Shown: positions 1 through 7,367 of the stretch, piece by piece
How positions within the stretch are numbered: position 1 is the stretch's first letter
How the letters are laid out: each line of letters begins with the position of its first letter
Assembly: GCA_023392185.1 (NCBI GenBank)
Contig: JAEVZP010000004.1
Location: 1-10,619 of the forward strand
From: Bacteroidota bacterium
Lineage (GTDB): Bacteria > Bacteroidota > Bacteroidia > Chitinophagales > Chitinophagaceae
DNA: 10,619 nt
Direction: 5' to 3'
Translations under genes and position numbers: made by a program
Notes under the pieces: model-generated
What the model was told of the DNA's origin: nothing
The model's input: the letters and a program-made list of their open reading frames with translations, nothing else
Databases searched by the model: none

Positions 1-1304
1 TTGGAAAGCAGCCAGATGTAGGTGGTAATACCGGTGTTGTAAAAGAGGTTGTTCGGCATCTGGACGATGGCCTCCAGCCAGTCGTTCTCAATAATGTAAC
101 GGCGGATGTTGCTTTCGCCGCCGCCTGCGTCGCCGGTAAACAGCGAAGAGCCGTTGTGGACCGAGGCAATCCGGGAGCCGCCCAGGGAGACCGGCTTCAT
201 TTTGCTGACCATCTCCATCAGGAAAAGCAATTGGCCGTCCGAAGAGCGCGGGGTGGCATCGCAGGTTTCTACTTCGCCCCAGTAGTTCGCCAGGCGAATG
301 GTAAAACGCGGGTCGATGACCTCTTTTCCGTCTTTAATGTACTTCTGATCAGAGGCCCAGCTTTTACCGTACGGCGGGTTGGAAAGCATAAAGTGGAACT
401 GCGTGCCGGCAAACTCATCGGTTTGTAGGGTAGAGCCCACCCGAATGTTTTCCGGATTGTTGCCCTTGATCATCATGTCGCTTTTGCAGATGGCGTAGGT
501 TTCGTCGTTGATCTCCTTGCCATACAAATGCACATCTGCGGTTGCCCGGATAAGACCGTCTTCATCCTTGATAAAATTCTGCGACTCGGTGAGCATCCCA
601 CCCGAACCACAGGCAGGGTCGTAGATGGTCAGCACCGGCGGTAGCGCATCCCGGACCGGCTCAAATACCAGATGCGTCATCAGGTCAATGACTTCGCGTG
701 GGGTGAAGTGTTCCCCCGCTTCTTCGTTATTGTCTTCGTTGAACTTCCGGATGAGTTCCTCGAAGACGTATCCCATTCCCAGGTTGGAAAGCGGCGGCAG
801 TTTGCGACCATCCGGGTCCGCTTTTTCAAAGGGCGTCAGGTTGATGAAAGGGGACGTAAACTTTTCCAGTACATCCAGCAGCACATCTTTTGCCGCCATG
901 TGTTTCACCTGTTCGCGAAGCTTGAATTTCTCCACAATCTCCTTGACGTTCGGACTGAAGCCATCGAGATAATCCTCAAAATTGGCCACAAAAATCTGGC
1001 TGCTGTTGGTAGCGGTGTTTTGTAAGCGTTGAAGGGTCCATTCACTTGTGTTGTAAAACACATAACCGGATGCCCGGCGCAGACTATCCTCCTCCCACTC
1101 TGTAAATCCGGCCTCATCCCGTTGAAAGGCCAGTTCCGCCAGCACCGCTTCTTTTGTTGGTTCCAGCAGTGCGTCCAGCCGGCGGAGCACAACCATCGGC
1201 AGAATGACGTCCCGGTATTTGCCGCGCACGTAAACATCCCGCAGACAATCGTCAGCGATAGTCCAGATAAAAGAAACAAGTTTGTTATGAACAGCGGTAT
1301 TCAT
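1..1304 (-). CDS. hsdM: Type I restriction-modification DNA methyltransferase subunit HsdM (3' end cut by window edge)
   Basis: This is the modification subunit of a type I R-M system. With a specificity subunit (HsdS) it transfers a methyl group from S-adenosylmethionine to adenine N6 in the host recognition site, and it also forms part of the restriction complex with HsdR. Reading leftward from ATG at 1304-1302 the frame is open for 434 codons and leaves the window. The N-terminal part (about residues 5-150) resembles the helical HsdM_N domain, including a VILPMVVLRRLD stretch. GEHFTPREV is followed by the SAM-binding motif DPACGSGGM at residues 229-237, and the catalytic NPPYG motif lies at 309-313. 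GITTYIWLLS is near the cut end. Usual family length is roughly 500-680 residues, so only the C-terminal helical region is missing. hsdS and hsdR are expected to the left but cannot be seen. There is no obvious Shine-Dalgarno sequence. Family assignment is confident; the recognition site cannot be inferred. Confidence 0.95.
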   Translation of the reverse strand, partial: MNTAVHNKLVSFIWTIADDCLRDVYVRGKYRDVILPMVVLRRLDALLEPTKEAVLAELAFQRDEAGFTEWEEDSLRRASGYVFYNTSEWTLQRLQNTATNSSQIFVANFEDYLDGFSPNVKEIVEKFKLREQVKHMAAKDVLLDVLEKFTSPFINLTPFEKADPDGRKLPPLSNLGMGYVFEELIRKFNEDNNEEAGEHFTPREVIDLMTHLVFEPVRDALPPVLTIYDPACGSGGMLTESQNFIKDEDGLIRATADVHLYGKEINDETYAICKSDMMIKGNNPENIRVGSTLQTDEFAGTQFHFMLSNPPYGKSWASDQKYIKDGKEVIDPRFTIRLANYWGEVETCDATPRSSDGQLLFLMEMVSKMKPVSLGGSRIASVHNGSSLFTGDAGGGESNIRRYIIENDWLEAIVQMPNNLFYNTGITTYIWLLS

Positions 1305-1368
1305 TGATTTCTGTTTGGGGAAGCCTCTCAGGGAGGATTGCATTCTTAGGTGAAGTATCCGAAAGCAA

Positions 1369-1400
1369 TCGGAGTACACAACTCTTTTTGTGTACTTCCG
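1369..1400. promoter_or_regulatory. Palindrome in the hsdM leader, possible operator or leader hairpin
   Basis: GTACACAA at 1374-1381 and TTGTGTAC at 1388-1395 are perfect inverted arms around a 6-base spacer. Pairing continues outward through 1371-1373 with 1396-1398 if one G-T pair is allowed. It lies about 70 bases upstream of the hsdM start. The whole stretch 1305-1593 has no convincing gene; this palindrome is its only clear structure. No T-run follows it on the minus strand, so it is unlikely to be a terminator. A protein-binding site or 5' leader hairpin is an inference. Confidence 0.5.
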
Positions 1401-1579
1401 GTTTTATACGGGGGACTTACCAAAATAACCTGGATGATTTCAGAGTATGGTTACGACACAAGACTTTTTGCCAAAGTACAGCGAAAATTGCTGTTCCAGA
1501 CGGCACCTGCTACGATAAAAAGAAAGAATCAGCCGGAAGCACAAAAAGAACAATCTTTTCGCGCTTCTTTCAAGCCTTT

Positions 1580-1631
1580 TGGTCTAAAAAGGAAAAGGGA
1601 CCAAACGCTTCTGAAAACGTTTGGTCCCTTT
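1580..1631 (-). terminator. Rho-independent terminator of tRNA-Ser
   Basis: Arms 1594-1607 and 1618-1631 are perfectly complementary over 14 bp (AAAGGGACCAAACG and its complement) around a 10-base loop. Read on the minus strand, the hairpin is followed by TTTTCCTTTTT, a good U-tract. It begins 3 bases after the tRNA-Ser 3' end, so it terminates that transcript and separates it from hsdM downstream. The plus strand lacks a comparable T-tract. Confidence 0.9.
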
Positions 1632-1634
1632 ATG

Positions 1635-1719
1635 CAGAGAGGAAGGGATTCGAACCCTCGATACGTTGCCGTATACCCGCTTTCCAGGCGAGCCCCTTCA
1701 ACCACTCGGGCACCTCTCT
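1635..1719 (-). tRNA. tRNA-Ser (anticodon GGA)
   Basis: An 85-base class II tRNA. The acceptor stem AGAGAGG (1719-1713) pairs perfectly with CCTCTCT (1642-1636), followed by discriminator G at 1635. The D-arm start CCCGAGTGG, the anticodon loop CTGGAAA with GGA at 1685-1683, a long variable arm (TATACGGCAACGTATC), and the T-loop TTCGAAT with its 5-bp stem are all visible. This is the classic bacterial serine tRNA layout. The 3' CCA is not fully encoded (G is followed by CAT), so it must be added post-transcriptionally. It reads UCC and UCU serine codons. A promoter lies just upstream and a strong terminator just downstream, so it is probably a single-gene unit. Confidence 0.97.
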
Positions 1720-1735
1720 AGGTGGATTGGGAGCG

Positions 1736-1764
1736 CGAAAATAGGCGTTTTTTAATAAAAACAA
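1736..1764 (-). promoter_or_regulatory. Bacteroidota-type promoter for tRNA-Ser
   Basis: On the minus strand TTG (1764-1762) is followed by 18 bases and then TATTTTCG (1743-1736), one mismatch from the Bacteroidota -7 consensus TAnnTTTG. Transcription would begin near 1729, about 10 bases before the mature tRNA 5' end. This assignment is inferred from spacing and consensus. Confidence 0.55.
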
Positions 1765-1789
1765 GCATCCGGCACCTCCGGGAGGATAA

Positions 1790-1803
1790 AATTTCCGGAA
1801 ATT
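1790..1803. repeat. Perfect 14-bp palindrome AATTTCCGGAAATT
   Basis: A perfect palindrome between the WG-repeat gene stop and the tRNA-Ser promoter. Its core TTCCGGAA recurs in the intergenic regions near 7132 and 8204-8221, and inside several genes. There is no clear terminator for the WG-repeat gene here; a small CCTCC/GGAGG hairpin at about 1776-1786 is not followed directly by a T-run. Confidence 0.6.
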
Positions 1804-1825
1804 ACAGGAGACGCAAAGGCGGCCT

Positions 1826-2800
1826 TTACTTTCCGGCCCGCAACTCGGTGCCGTCCGGCAGGATATAAAACCGCTGTCCGTCCTTGACCACAAAGGCCAG
1901 CCCGTTTTCGAAAGCGGCCGCGCGCAGGTATTGCGGCGCAATAACCACCTTCCCGGTCGCGGCTTCTGCAAAGCCCCACAAGTTGTGTTGCATAAAAGCA
2001 TACAAGCCTTCGGTTGGCGGGATCACCATTTGATAGGGTAATTCGCGGATCACCTTTCCGGCCGGGTCGATCTGCTGCCAGCTTTCGCCGCGCTGCGCAA
2101 AAGCGGTGCCGTCCGTGAAAGCGGTGACCCGGTCATACTGTGCCGGAATCACCCAGTCCTCTTTTTTATTAACAAAGCCCCATTTGCCATGCCGGCGCAC
2201 GGCTGCCAGGCCTCCGGAGAAAGCCTCGGCACCTTCGTATTGCTGTGCCGAAACCGCCTTTCCGGAAAGGTCCACAAAATGCCAGCCGTTTCCATCCAGC
2301 GCGGCAGCAATGCCTTCACTCAAAGGACGCAGGTGATCGAATTGGGCCGGCAACACCTCCTTGCCGGTGTGGATGCTGATCAGCCCCATCTTACCGGTTT
2401 GAGGCGCCTGAAACGGCATCAGCCCTTCCGGCGAAGGAGCGCCCATCAGGCGGGATTTGGTTTCAAAAACCTTTTTGCCGCCATGAAGCAAGGCCCTTTC
2501 GCCTGCTTTGCTGAAAGCAATGGCGTAGCCGCCTGTTGCAGGACTGATTTCTACCCAGCGTGTCTCCGAAACCGGCTCGCCGGCACTATTGATTACTGCA
2601 TACCTGTGCTGGTTCGAAACCACCGCAAACCCGTTCCGGAAAGGCGTAGCCGTTTCGAAAGTGGTGCTGAACACCGCAGCGCCCGTCCCGGCATCCCGGT
2701 ACTCAAACCGTCCGTCAGAGAGCAGCACCGGCCGGAGGTTCTGAGCACTTGTCGACAGCCCCGCGCAGCAGAGTAAAAAAGCAAAGGAAAAAACTTTCAT
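1826..2800 (-). CDS. Secreted WG-repeat (KWG) protein
   Basis: A 324-residue protein. Residues 1-20 form a Sec signal peptide (hydrophobic FAFLLCCAGLS, likely cleavage near TSAQ-N). The rest is a run of about six WG-type repeats of about 45 residues, each with a pattern like F..GLA.V....WGF.....G..VI.PQYD. The clearest units are at about 110-165, 190-230 (HGKWGFVNKKEDWVIPAQYD) and 262-310 (HNLWGFAEAATGKVVIAPQY). WG repeats are thought to form beta-rich folds and are common in Bacteroidota; their function is largely unknown, so no activity is proposed. There is no type IX sorting domain at the C-terminus, so the protein is predicted to be periplasmic or surface-exposed by another route. It is transcribed away from the T9SS cargo gene. 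The start is 13 bp from a MITE-like element, which must shape its expression. Confidence 0.88.
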   Translation of the reverse strand: MKVFSFAFLLCCAGLSTSAQNLRPVLLSDGRFEYRDAGTGAAVFSTTFETATPFRNGFAVVSNQHRYAVINSAGEPVSETRWVEISPATGGYAIAFSKAGERALLHGGKKVFETKSRLMGAPSPEGLMPFQAPQTGKMGLISIHTGKEVLPAQFDHLRPLSEGIAAALDGNGWHFVDLSGKAVSAQQYEGAEAFSGGLAAVRRHGKWGFVNKKEDWVIPAQYDRVTAFTDGTAFAQRGESWQQIDPAGKVIRELPYQMVIPPTEGLYAFMQHNLWGFAEAATGKVVIAPQYLRAAAFENGLAFVVKDGQRFYILPDGTELRAGK

Positions 2801-2813
2801 AGCGGAATTCTTA

Positions 2814-2980
2814 GAGCCTATCCTAAAAATAAAGGATTGTGAAATAAGCTGGTTTCTCGTACGATTCTTTTGTCACCCCGGAACGGGGTCTTTGCGGCTT
2901 GCAGGCCGGCAAGTTCCCCTTCGGGGATGACAAAAGTTTGTGTCCGAAACAGCTTGGTTGATGATTTTCTGGATAGACTC
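2814..2980. mobile_element. MITE-like element with terminal inverted repeats and nested hairpins
   Basis: A 167-bp element with no coding capacity. The ends are GAGCCTATCC (2814-2823) and GGATAGACTC (2971-2980), inverted with one mismatch, and both are flanked by TTA (2811-2813 and 2981-2983), consistent with a 3-bp target duplication. Further inward AAGCTGGTTTC pairs with GAAACAGCTT (one bulge), then CTTTTGTCA (2867-2875) pairs with TGACAAAAG (2928-2936). Inside lie two short hairpins (CCCCGGAACGGGG, CCCCTTCGGGG) and a central CTTGC/GCAAG stem, so the strand could fold as a long multi-branched structure. No transposase is present, so it would move in trans. The ends and TNA-type duplication resemble IS5-family elements (inference). 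Only one copy is in the window, so mobility is inferred from structure. Confidence 0.72.
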
Positions 2981-3035
2981 TTAATGACGAAAGTAGGGAT
3001 GCAGCTGTATTTTTAAAAAAGGTTTAGGGGAAAAA

Positions 3036-3066
3036 CTTTTAAGAATGGAGTAATGCCTTTATTTTG
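3036..3066 (+). promoter_or_regulatory. Weak candidate promoter for the T9SS cargo gene
   Basis: CTTTT at 3036-3040 and TATTTTG at 3060-3066 have Bacteroidota-like content and spacing, but the -7 box is one base shorter than TAnnTTTG. It would give a leader of about 55 bases before ATG at 3128. The AT-rich stretch 2984-3127 holds no gene. Confidence 0.35.
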
Positions 3067-3127
3067 CAAGTCCTAAGAAATTGTTTAGTTTTTGATAACA
3101 TACTAAAATGGACTTTTTTGACGCATT

Positions 3128-5956
3128 ATGAATCTGTTGCGTACTTTTTTGCTGACCTGCTGGGCAGTATTGGCGCTGGCGCCCGCTGCCCCGGCGCAGT
3201 TGGCCTGTCCGCCCAATATCGATTTTGAGGCTGGCAACCTTCAGGGCTGGAAGGCCTATACGAGTGTAAATCAAGGGACCGGTTACTACGTCTGGAATAC
3301 TGTAGCGCCGATCCCCAACCGTCACGGAGTCTTTAGCGGAACCGGGATTGATCCTTATGGCGGCTTTCCCATTGTTGCGCCCAGCGGCGGGGCTTTTTCC
3401 CTGAAACTCGGAAATGCCAACACCGGAAAGGAGATGGAACGGGTGAGTTACACCTTTAAGATCCCGTCGGGGCAGAATGAATATGCGGTTATATATCGCT
3501 ATGCCATTGTGTTGCAGGACCCGAATCACACCCCTGTGGAGCAGCCTTTTTTCAAGGTAAGTGCCTTTGACAGCGTGACCGGTGCAACCATCAACTGCGG
3601 AAATTTCAATTACGTATCTTCTTCCTCCCTGCCGGGTTTTGTGTATGGATCTTCCTTCGGAGGATACTATAAGAACTGGGCAACGGCGAGTTTAAACCTC
3701 TCCGGGCAGGCTGGCAGAACCGTGCGGCTGGAGTTTACCACCGCCGACTGCTCTCAAAGCGGCCACTTCGGGTATGCTTATGTGGATATGAACTGCGGGT
3801 TGTTTGCCATTCAAAACACGGCCTGCAACAACTCGGCTACTGCGCCGCTTTCCGCACCGCCAGGCTTCCAGAACTATACCTGGTACGACTCTTCTTTTTC
3901 GACTGTGGTAGGAACGGGCGCCAACATCTCGGTTCCCAATCCGTCCCGGCGTACCGTGTACCGGGTGAAGCTGGAACCTTATCCCGGCTATGGCTGCATG
4001 GACACCTTAAGTGCTGCAATCGTTCCCGCTTATCTGAATGCCAGTGCCGGACCCGATACGGCCTTGTGCAACCAGCCCTCTTATCAGCTCAATGCGACCG
4101 TTACCGGTAGCGCACCACCATTTTCTTATGCCTGGACTTCTTCTTCGGGATATAATTGTAATAACTGTCGTACCCCTACCGTAACCCCTACCACGGCGAC
4201 AGACTACTACTTGACCGTTACGGATGCCAACAATTGTGTGGCCCGCGACACGCTGACGGTAACACCAACGGTGGGCCTCACCGCCAATGTAACGCCGGTT
4301 TCCTGCTTTGGCGGCACCGACGGCAGCATCCTGGCAAACGTGCAAAACGGCACGCCGCCCTTCACCTACCAATGGGGTAACGGCCAAACCACAGCCTCCG
4401 CCAGCAACCTGCCGGCCGGCACCCATACGCTCCGGATCACGGATGGAAAAGGATGTGTTTCGCAGCCAACCGTCGTGGTACCACAGCCCGCAGCACCCAT
4501 ATCGGCCGCTGTCCGGGTTGCTCACAACAATCCCTGTAGCGGCAATGCTACCGGATCGGCAACGGTGACTGCCAGTGGGGGAACTGCACCTTATACTTAT
4601 AACTGGAATACCACACCGGCACAAACTACCGCTACGGCCACCAACCTGGCCTCCGGAAGTCATACCGTTACTGTTACGGACGCCAAAGGTTGTACAACGA
4701 CGGCATCTGTCGTCATCAGCAGCCCGCAGGTGCTGCACGCCACGCTGCTGACGGACTCGATTCCCTGCTATGGCGCAGCTACCGGCAGCCTGCGGCTTTC
4801 GCCCGTAACCGGCGGCACGGCACCTTATCAATACCGGTGGCTCGACGGCAGCGGCAGCACAGCGACGGTCCGCCAGGGACTGCGCGCCGGCACTTATACC
4901 ATCCGCGTAACGGATGCGGCCGGCTGTATCCTCGAGTTGACCCAGGTGCTGCCCGAACGGCCCCAGATTAACCTGAATGCCGGAGCCGACACCTTTATTT
5001 GTGGCGGCAACAGTGTTGCCCTGCAGGCCACCGGCACCGCTGTGGTCTGGCAGTGGTTACCGGCCACCGGCCTTTCGTGCCTTACCTGTCCCAACCCGGT
5101 GGCTTCGCCTGCACAAACGACCACTTATCTGCTGCAGGCTGCTGACAGGTATGGATGTCCGGCCAGTGATGCAATAACCATAACGGTACAGCCGCGCATG
5201 CCGGTAACGGTTGGGAAAGAAGAACGCATCTGCTTTGGAGAATCAGTAACCCTGGCAGCCTCCGGTGGTGATCGCTACCAATGGACGCCTGCCGGAAGCA
5301 TCCAGAATCCGCAAACCGCCAGCCCTACAGCTACGCCTGCAACGGAAACTAACTATAAGGTTATCATCTACCAGGGCGACTGCTTTACCGATACGCTGTA
5401 CCAAAAAATTCTGGTGGCCCCGCTTCCCCAAATCCAGGCCGGAAAAGATGTGCTTTTATTCTCCGGCGCACAAATGACGCTGATGGCTACCGGCAGCGAA
5501 AACATTCAATCCGTAGCCTGGACGCCCAGCGTTGGCCTCAACTGTTACAACTGCCTGATGCCCACCATTGTCGACGCCCGCTCTGTTACCTACACTGTAA
5601 CGGCTACTGCCGAATATGGATGTGAGGCCACAGATACCGTGCGCGTTCAGGTTGCCTGCGACGGCAGTCCTTTCTACGTGGCCAATACTTTTACACCCAA
5701 TGGAGACGGGCTGGACGACCGGTTTTATCCACAGGGTACCGGAATCGTGCGGATCAACCGCATGCAGATTCAAAGCAAATGGGGCGAAGTCGTCTTTGAG
5801 CGCAGTAGCTTCCCGTCCAACGACCCGTCGTATGGCTGGGACGGCACCTTTGGCGGGAAGCCCATGGACAGCGGTACCTTCCTGTATGTCATCGAGGCCA
5901 TCTGCGATTCCGGTGCGCCGCTCCTGCTCAAAGGAGATGTCAACCTCATGCGATAA
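3128..5956 (+). CDS. T9SS type B secreted protein with SprB and Ig-like repeats and gliding-motility C-terminal domain
   Basis: A 942-residue predicted surface protein. Residues 1-23 are a signal peptide (LLTCWAVLALAPAAPAQ). An N-terminal domain (about 25-225) starts with the CPPNIDFEAGNLQGW pattern seen in many secreted Bacteroidota proteins. An Ig/PKD-like module is at about 305-380. Three SprB repeats follow at about 385-457, 458-535 and 536-612 (each with C.G...GS, GG.aPytY.W and G.htv.vTDa.GC). Three further Ig-like modules lie at about 613-690, 691-765 and 766-845. The C-terminus (about 850-942) is the CHU_C type B sorting domain: FTPNGDGLDD, then WDGTFGGKPMDSGTFLYV and a KGDVNLMR end. 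In this family the domain directs export through the type IX secretion system. SprB itself is the Flavobacterium gliding adhesin, but this protein is much shorter, so a general adhesin-like role is inferred. The PorP/SprF gene follows after 68 bp, probably in one operon. The ATG at 3128 is chosen because it directly begins the signal peptide. Confidence 0.92.
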   Translation: MNLLRTFLLTCWAVLALAPAAPAQLACPPNIDFEAGNLQGWKAYTSVNQGTGYYVWNTVAPIPNRHGVFSGTGIDPYGGFPIVAPSGGAFSLKLGNANTGKEMERVSYTFKIPSGQNEYAVIYRYAIVLQDPNHTPVEQPFFKVSAFDSVTGATINCGNFNYVSSSSLPGFVYGSSFGGYYKNWATASLNLSGQAGRTVRLEFTTADCSQSGHFGYAYVDMNCGLFAIQNTACNNSATAPLSAPPGFQNYTWYDSSFSTVVGTGANISVPNPSRRTVYRVKLEPYPGYGCMDTLSAAIVPAYLNASAGPDTALCNQPSYQLNATVTGSAPPFSYAWTSSSGYNCNNCRTPTVTPTTATDYYLTVTDANNCVARDTLTVTPTVGLTANVTPVSCFGGTDGSILANVQNGTPPFTYQWGNGQTTASASNLPAGTHTLRITDGKGCVSQPTVVVPQPAAPISAAVRVAHNNPCSGNATGSATVTASGGTAPYTYNWNTTPAQTTATATNLASGSHTVTVTDAKGCTTTASVVISSPQVLHATLLTDSIPCYGAATGSLRLSPVTGGTAPYQYRWLDGSGSTATVRQGLRAGTYTIRVTDAAGCILELTQVLPERPQINLNAGADTFICGGNSVALQATGTAVVWQWLPATGLSCLTCPNPVASPAQTTTYLLQAADRYGCPASDAITITVQPRMPVTVGKEERICFGESVTLAASGGDRYQWTPAGSIQNPQTASPTATPATETNYKVIIYQGDCFTDTLYQKILVAPLPQIQAGKDVLLFSGAQMTLMATGSENIQSVAWTPSVGLNCYNCLMPTIVDARSVTYTVTATAEYGCEATDTVRVQVACDGSPFYVANTFTPNGDGLDDRFYPQGTGIVRINRMQIQSKWGEVVFERSSFPSNDPSYGWDGTFGGKPMDSGTFLYVIEAICDSGAPLLLKGDVNLMR

Positions 5957-6024
5957 AAAACCAGCCGTCTGAACCCCTTTTGCTGACCAGTTGCTTCCGA
6001 AACCGTGCTTTAAGCCCCGGACTT

Positions 6025-7083
6025 ATGAAAAAACTCTTCAAAACCCTCCTGTTCCTGTCAGCTGCAACCACAGCAGCCCAGGCGCAGGATGCTCATTTTT
6101 CGCAGTTCTACGAAACCGCCACCCTGCGCAACCCTGCCCTGGTAGGTGTCTTTAGCGGCGACTATAAAGTGGGCGCTACCCACCGCAACCAATGGAGCAA
6201 CTTCGGTACGCCTTTCGTCTCTACCAACGTGTCGGCTGAGAGCCGCATCCTGATGTTCCGGGAAACCAACGACTACCTGAGCGTGGGCGTTAATGCGCTT
6301 TTCGACAAAGCCGGCTCCGTCGATTTTTCGACCAACACCTTCTATGGCGCGGTGAATTACAACAAATCGCTTGGGGAATCCCGCAGCACTTTTTTGTCCG
6401 TAGGACTGGCAGGAGGCTATATTCAGCGCTCGGTGGATGTAAGCAAGATGCGTTTTTCCTCCCAGTATAACAACGGCGTTTTCGACCAGAATAATACGGC
6501 TTCAGCGGCCCTGCTAACCGGCAATGTCGTGCGGCACTTTGACGCCGGCGCAGGCGTGAGCCTCAATGGTTCGGCCGGCGCGCGCAGCAACTACTATCTC
6601 GGCGTGGCAGCCTACCACCTGTCCCGGCCCAACGAAACTTTTCTGAGTCAGGAAGTAGCTAATCTATATACCCGCTGGAATTTTAGCGCCGGGGTGAACA
6701 CGATGCTGGGCGACGCCACCTCGCTGGTGCTGCATGGCAACTACCAGCATCAGGGGCCAAATGATCAGCTGGTGGTGGGGGGACTGCTGCGACAGGCCTT
6801 TCTGCATGGGCAGGAAAGCAACCGCAGGCGTATGGCCCTGGCCGCCGGCTGCTTCTATCGCTATCAAGACGCCATCGTTCCGACGGTCCGGATAGAATTT
6901 AGCCGCATTGCCGTAACAGGTTCTTATGATATTCCGGTGAAAGGCACTCGTTTCTATACTACTGGTATGAATGCTTTTGAGGTCAGTCTCTTTTTTCGGG
7001 GCCTTTTGCCGCACCGGCCCGAAAACCGGCTGGGCTGCCCCCGTTTCGAAGGTTTGATGACCGACGGGACCATGCTGGATTAA
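6025..7083 (+). CDS. PorP/SprF family type IX secretion system outer membrane protein
   Basis: A 352-residue member of the PorP/SprF family, predicted outer membrane beta-barrels that work with the type IX secretion system. SprF is needed in Flavobacterium for secretion of SprB. The start at 6025 is preferred over an ATG 45 bases upstream because it begins a clean signal peptide (MKKLFKTLLFLSAATTAAQA). The mature part opens with QDAHFSQFYETATLRNPALV, then GDYKVGATHRNQW, a hallmark of the family. Alternating polar/hydrophobic strands run to about residue 325, and the typical CPRF ending is at 338-341. Eleven residues follow CPRF, a small extension. It lies 68 bp downstream of the type B cargo gene, the arrangement known for dedicated cargo/PorP partners. 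It could be the cargo's specific secretion or attachment partner; the pairing is inferred from context. Confidence 0.92.
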   Translation: MKKLFKTLLFLSAATTAAQAQDAHFSQFYETATLRNPALVGVFSGDYKVGATHRNQWSNFGTPFVSTNVSAESRILMFRETNDYLSVGVNALFDKAGSVDFSTNTFYGAVNYNKSLGESRSTFLSVGLAGGYIQRSVDVSKMRFSSQYNNGVFDQNNTASAALLTGNVVRHFDAGAGVSLNGSAGARSNYYLGVAAYHLSRPNETFLSQEVANLYTRWNFSAGVNTMLGDATSLVLHGNYQHQGPNDQLVVGGLLRQAFLHGQESNRRRMALAAGCFYRYQDAIVPTVRIEFSRIAVTGSYDIPVKGTRFYTTGMNAFEVSLFFRGLLPHRPENRLGCPRFEGLMTDGTMLD

Positions 7084-7306
7084 TATGCCCCTTATCAGGT
7101 GCTGTTCTGTACGCGTAAAATCCGGAAATCTTTCCGGAAATAGCTGCCCTGTTTCAACTCCCAACATCGTTTCTTCCGCGCCACCGGCGATGCCAATGCC
7201 AAAAGAAGATCACTGCTCTTCCCTCCTTAAGAAACGGAGAACCAACGAGTTGCAGCGCTTTTGTCTTTTTCGTAAAAAACTGTCGCCCCGGTATGCAGAT
7301 CTGTTA

Positions 7307-7314
7307 TACCTTTG
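7307..7314 (+). promoter_or_regulatory. Promoter -7 element for rpsP
   Basis: TACCTTTG matches the Bacteroidota -7 consensus TAnnTTTG exactly and is followed by CC. Transcription would start near 7321, giving a leader of about 47 bases that is very AT-rich next to the rpsP ATG. No clear -33 TTTG is found at the usual distance. The rest of 7084-7306 holds no gene; its only structure is the TCCGGAAA / TTTCCGGA inverted pair at 7121-7138, 38 bases after the PorP stop. Confidence 0.65.
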
Positions 7315-7367
7315 CCCACTTAAAAATCTTTTTCATCCCCAACCCACACGATTAATTTCTATTAATT

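Noticed and set aside
905..1279. Minus-strand open frame of 124 codons in the hsdM region, plus several plus-strand frames at 156-1307
   Set aside because: The hsdM frame covers the whole stretch with recognisable motifs; these are other-frame shadows.
1304..1744. Plus-strand frames of 123-146 codons between hsdM and the tRNA
   Set aside because: They run through the terminator hairpin and antisense through tRNA-Ser, and their translations show no family features.
2867..2936. Internal hairpins of the 2814-2980 element read as a terminator or CRISPR-like unit
   Set aside because: There is no T-run after the stem on either strand and no repeated spacer-repeat pattern; the structure is better explained as the core of a MITE-like element.
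4007..4831. Long minus-strand open frame (274 codons) inside the T9SS cargo gene
   Set aside because: It is an antisense shadow of a repetitive GC-rich coding region; the plus-strand protein has clear domains throughout.
5980..6024. Upstream ATG for the PorP/SprF protein
   Set aside because: The added 15 residues are not signal-like, while ATG at 6025 begins a textbook signal peptide.
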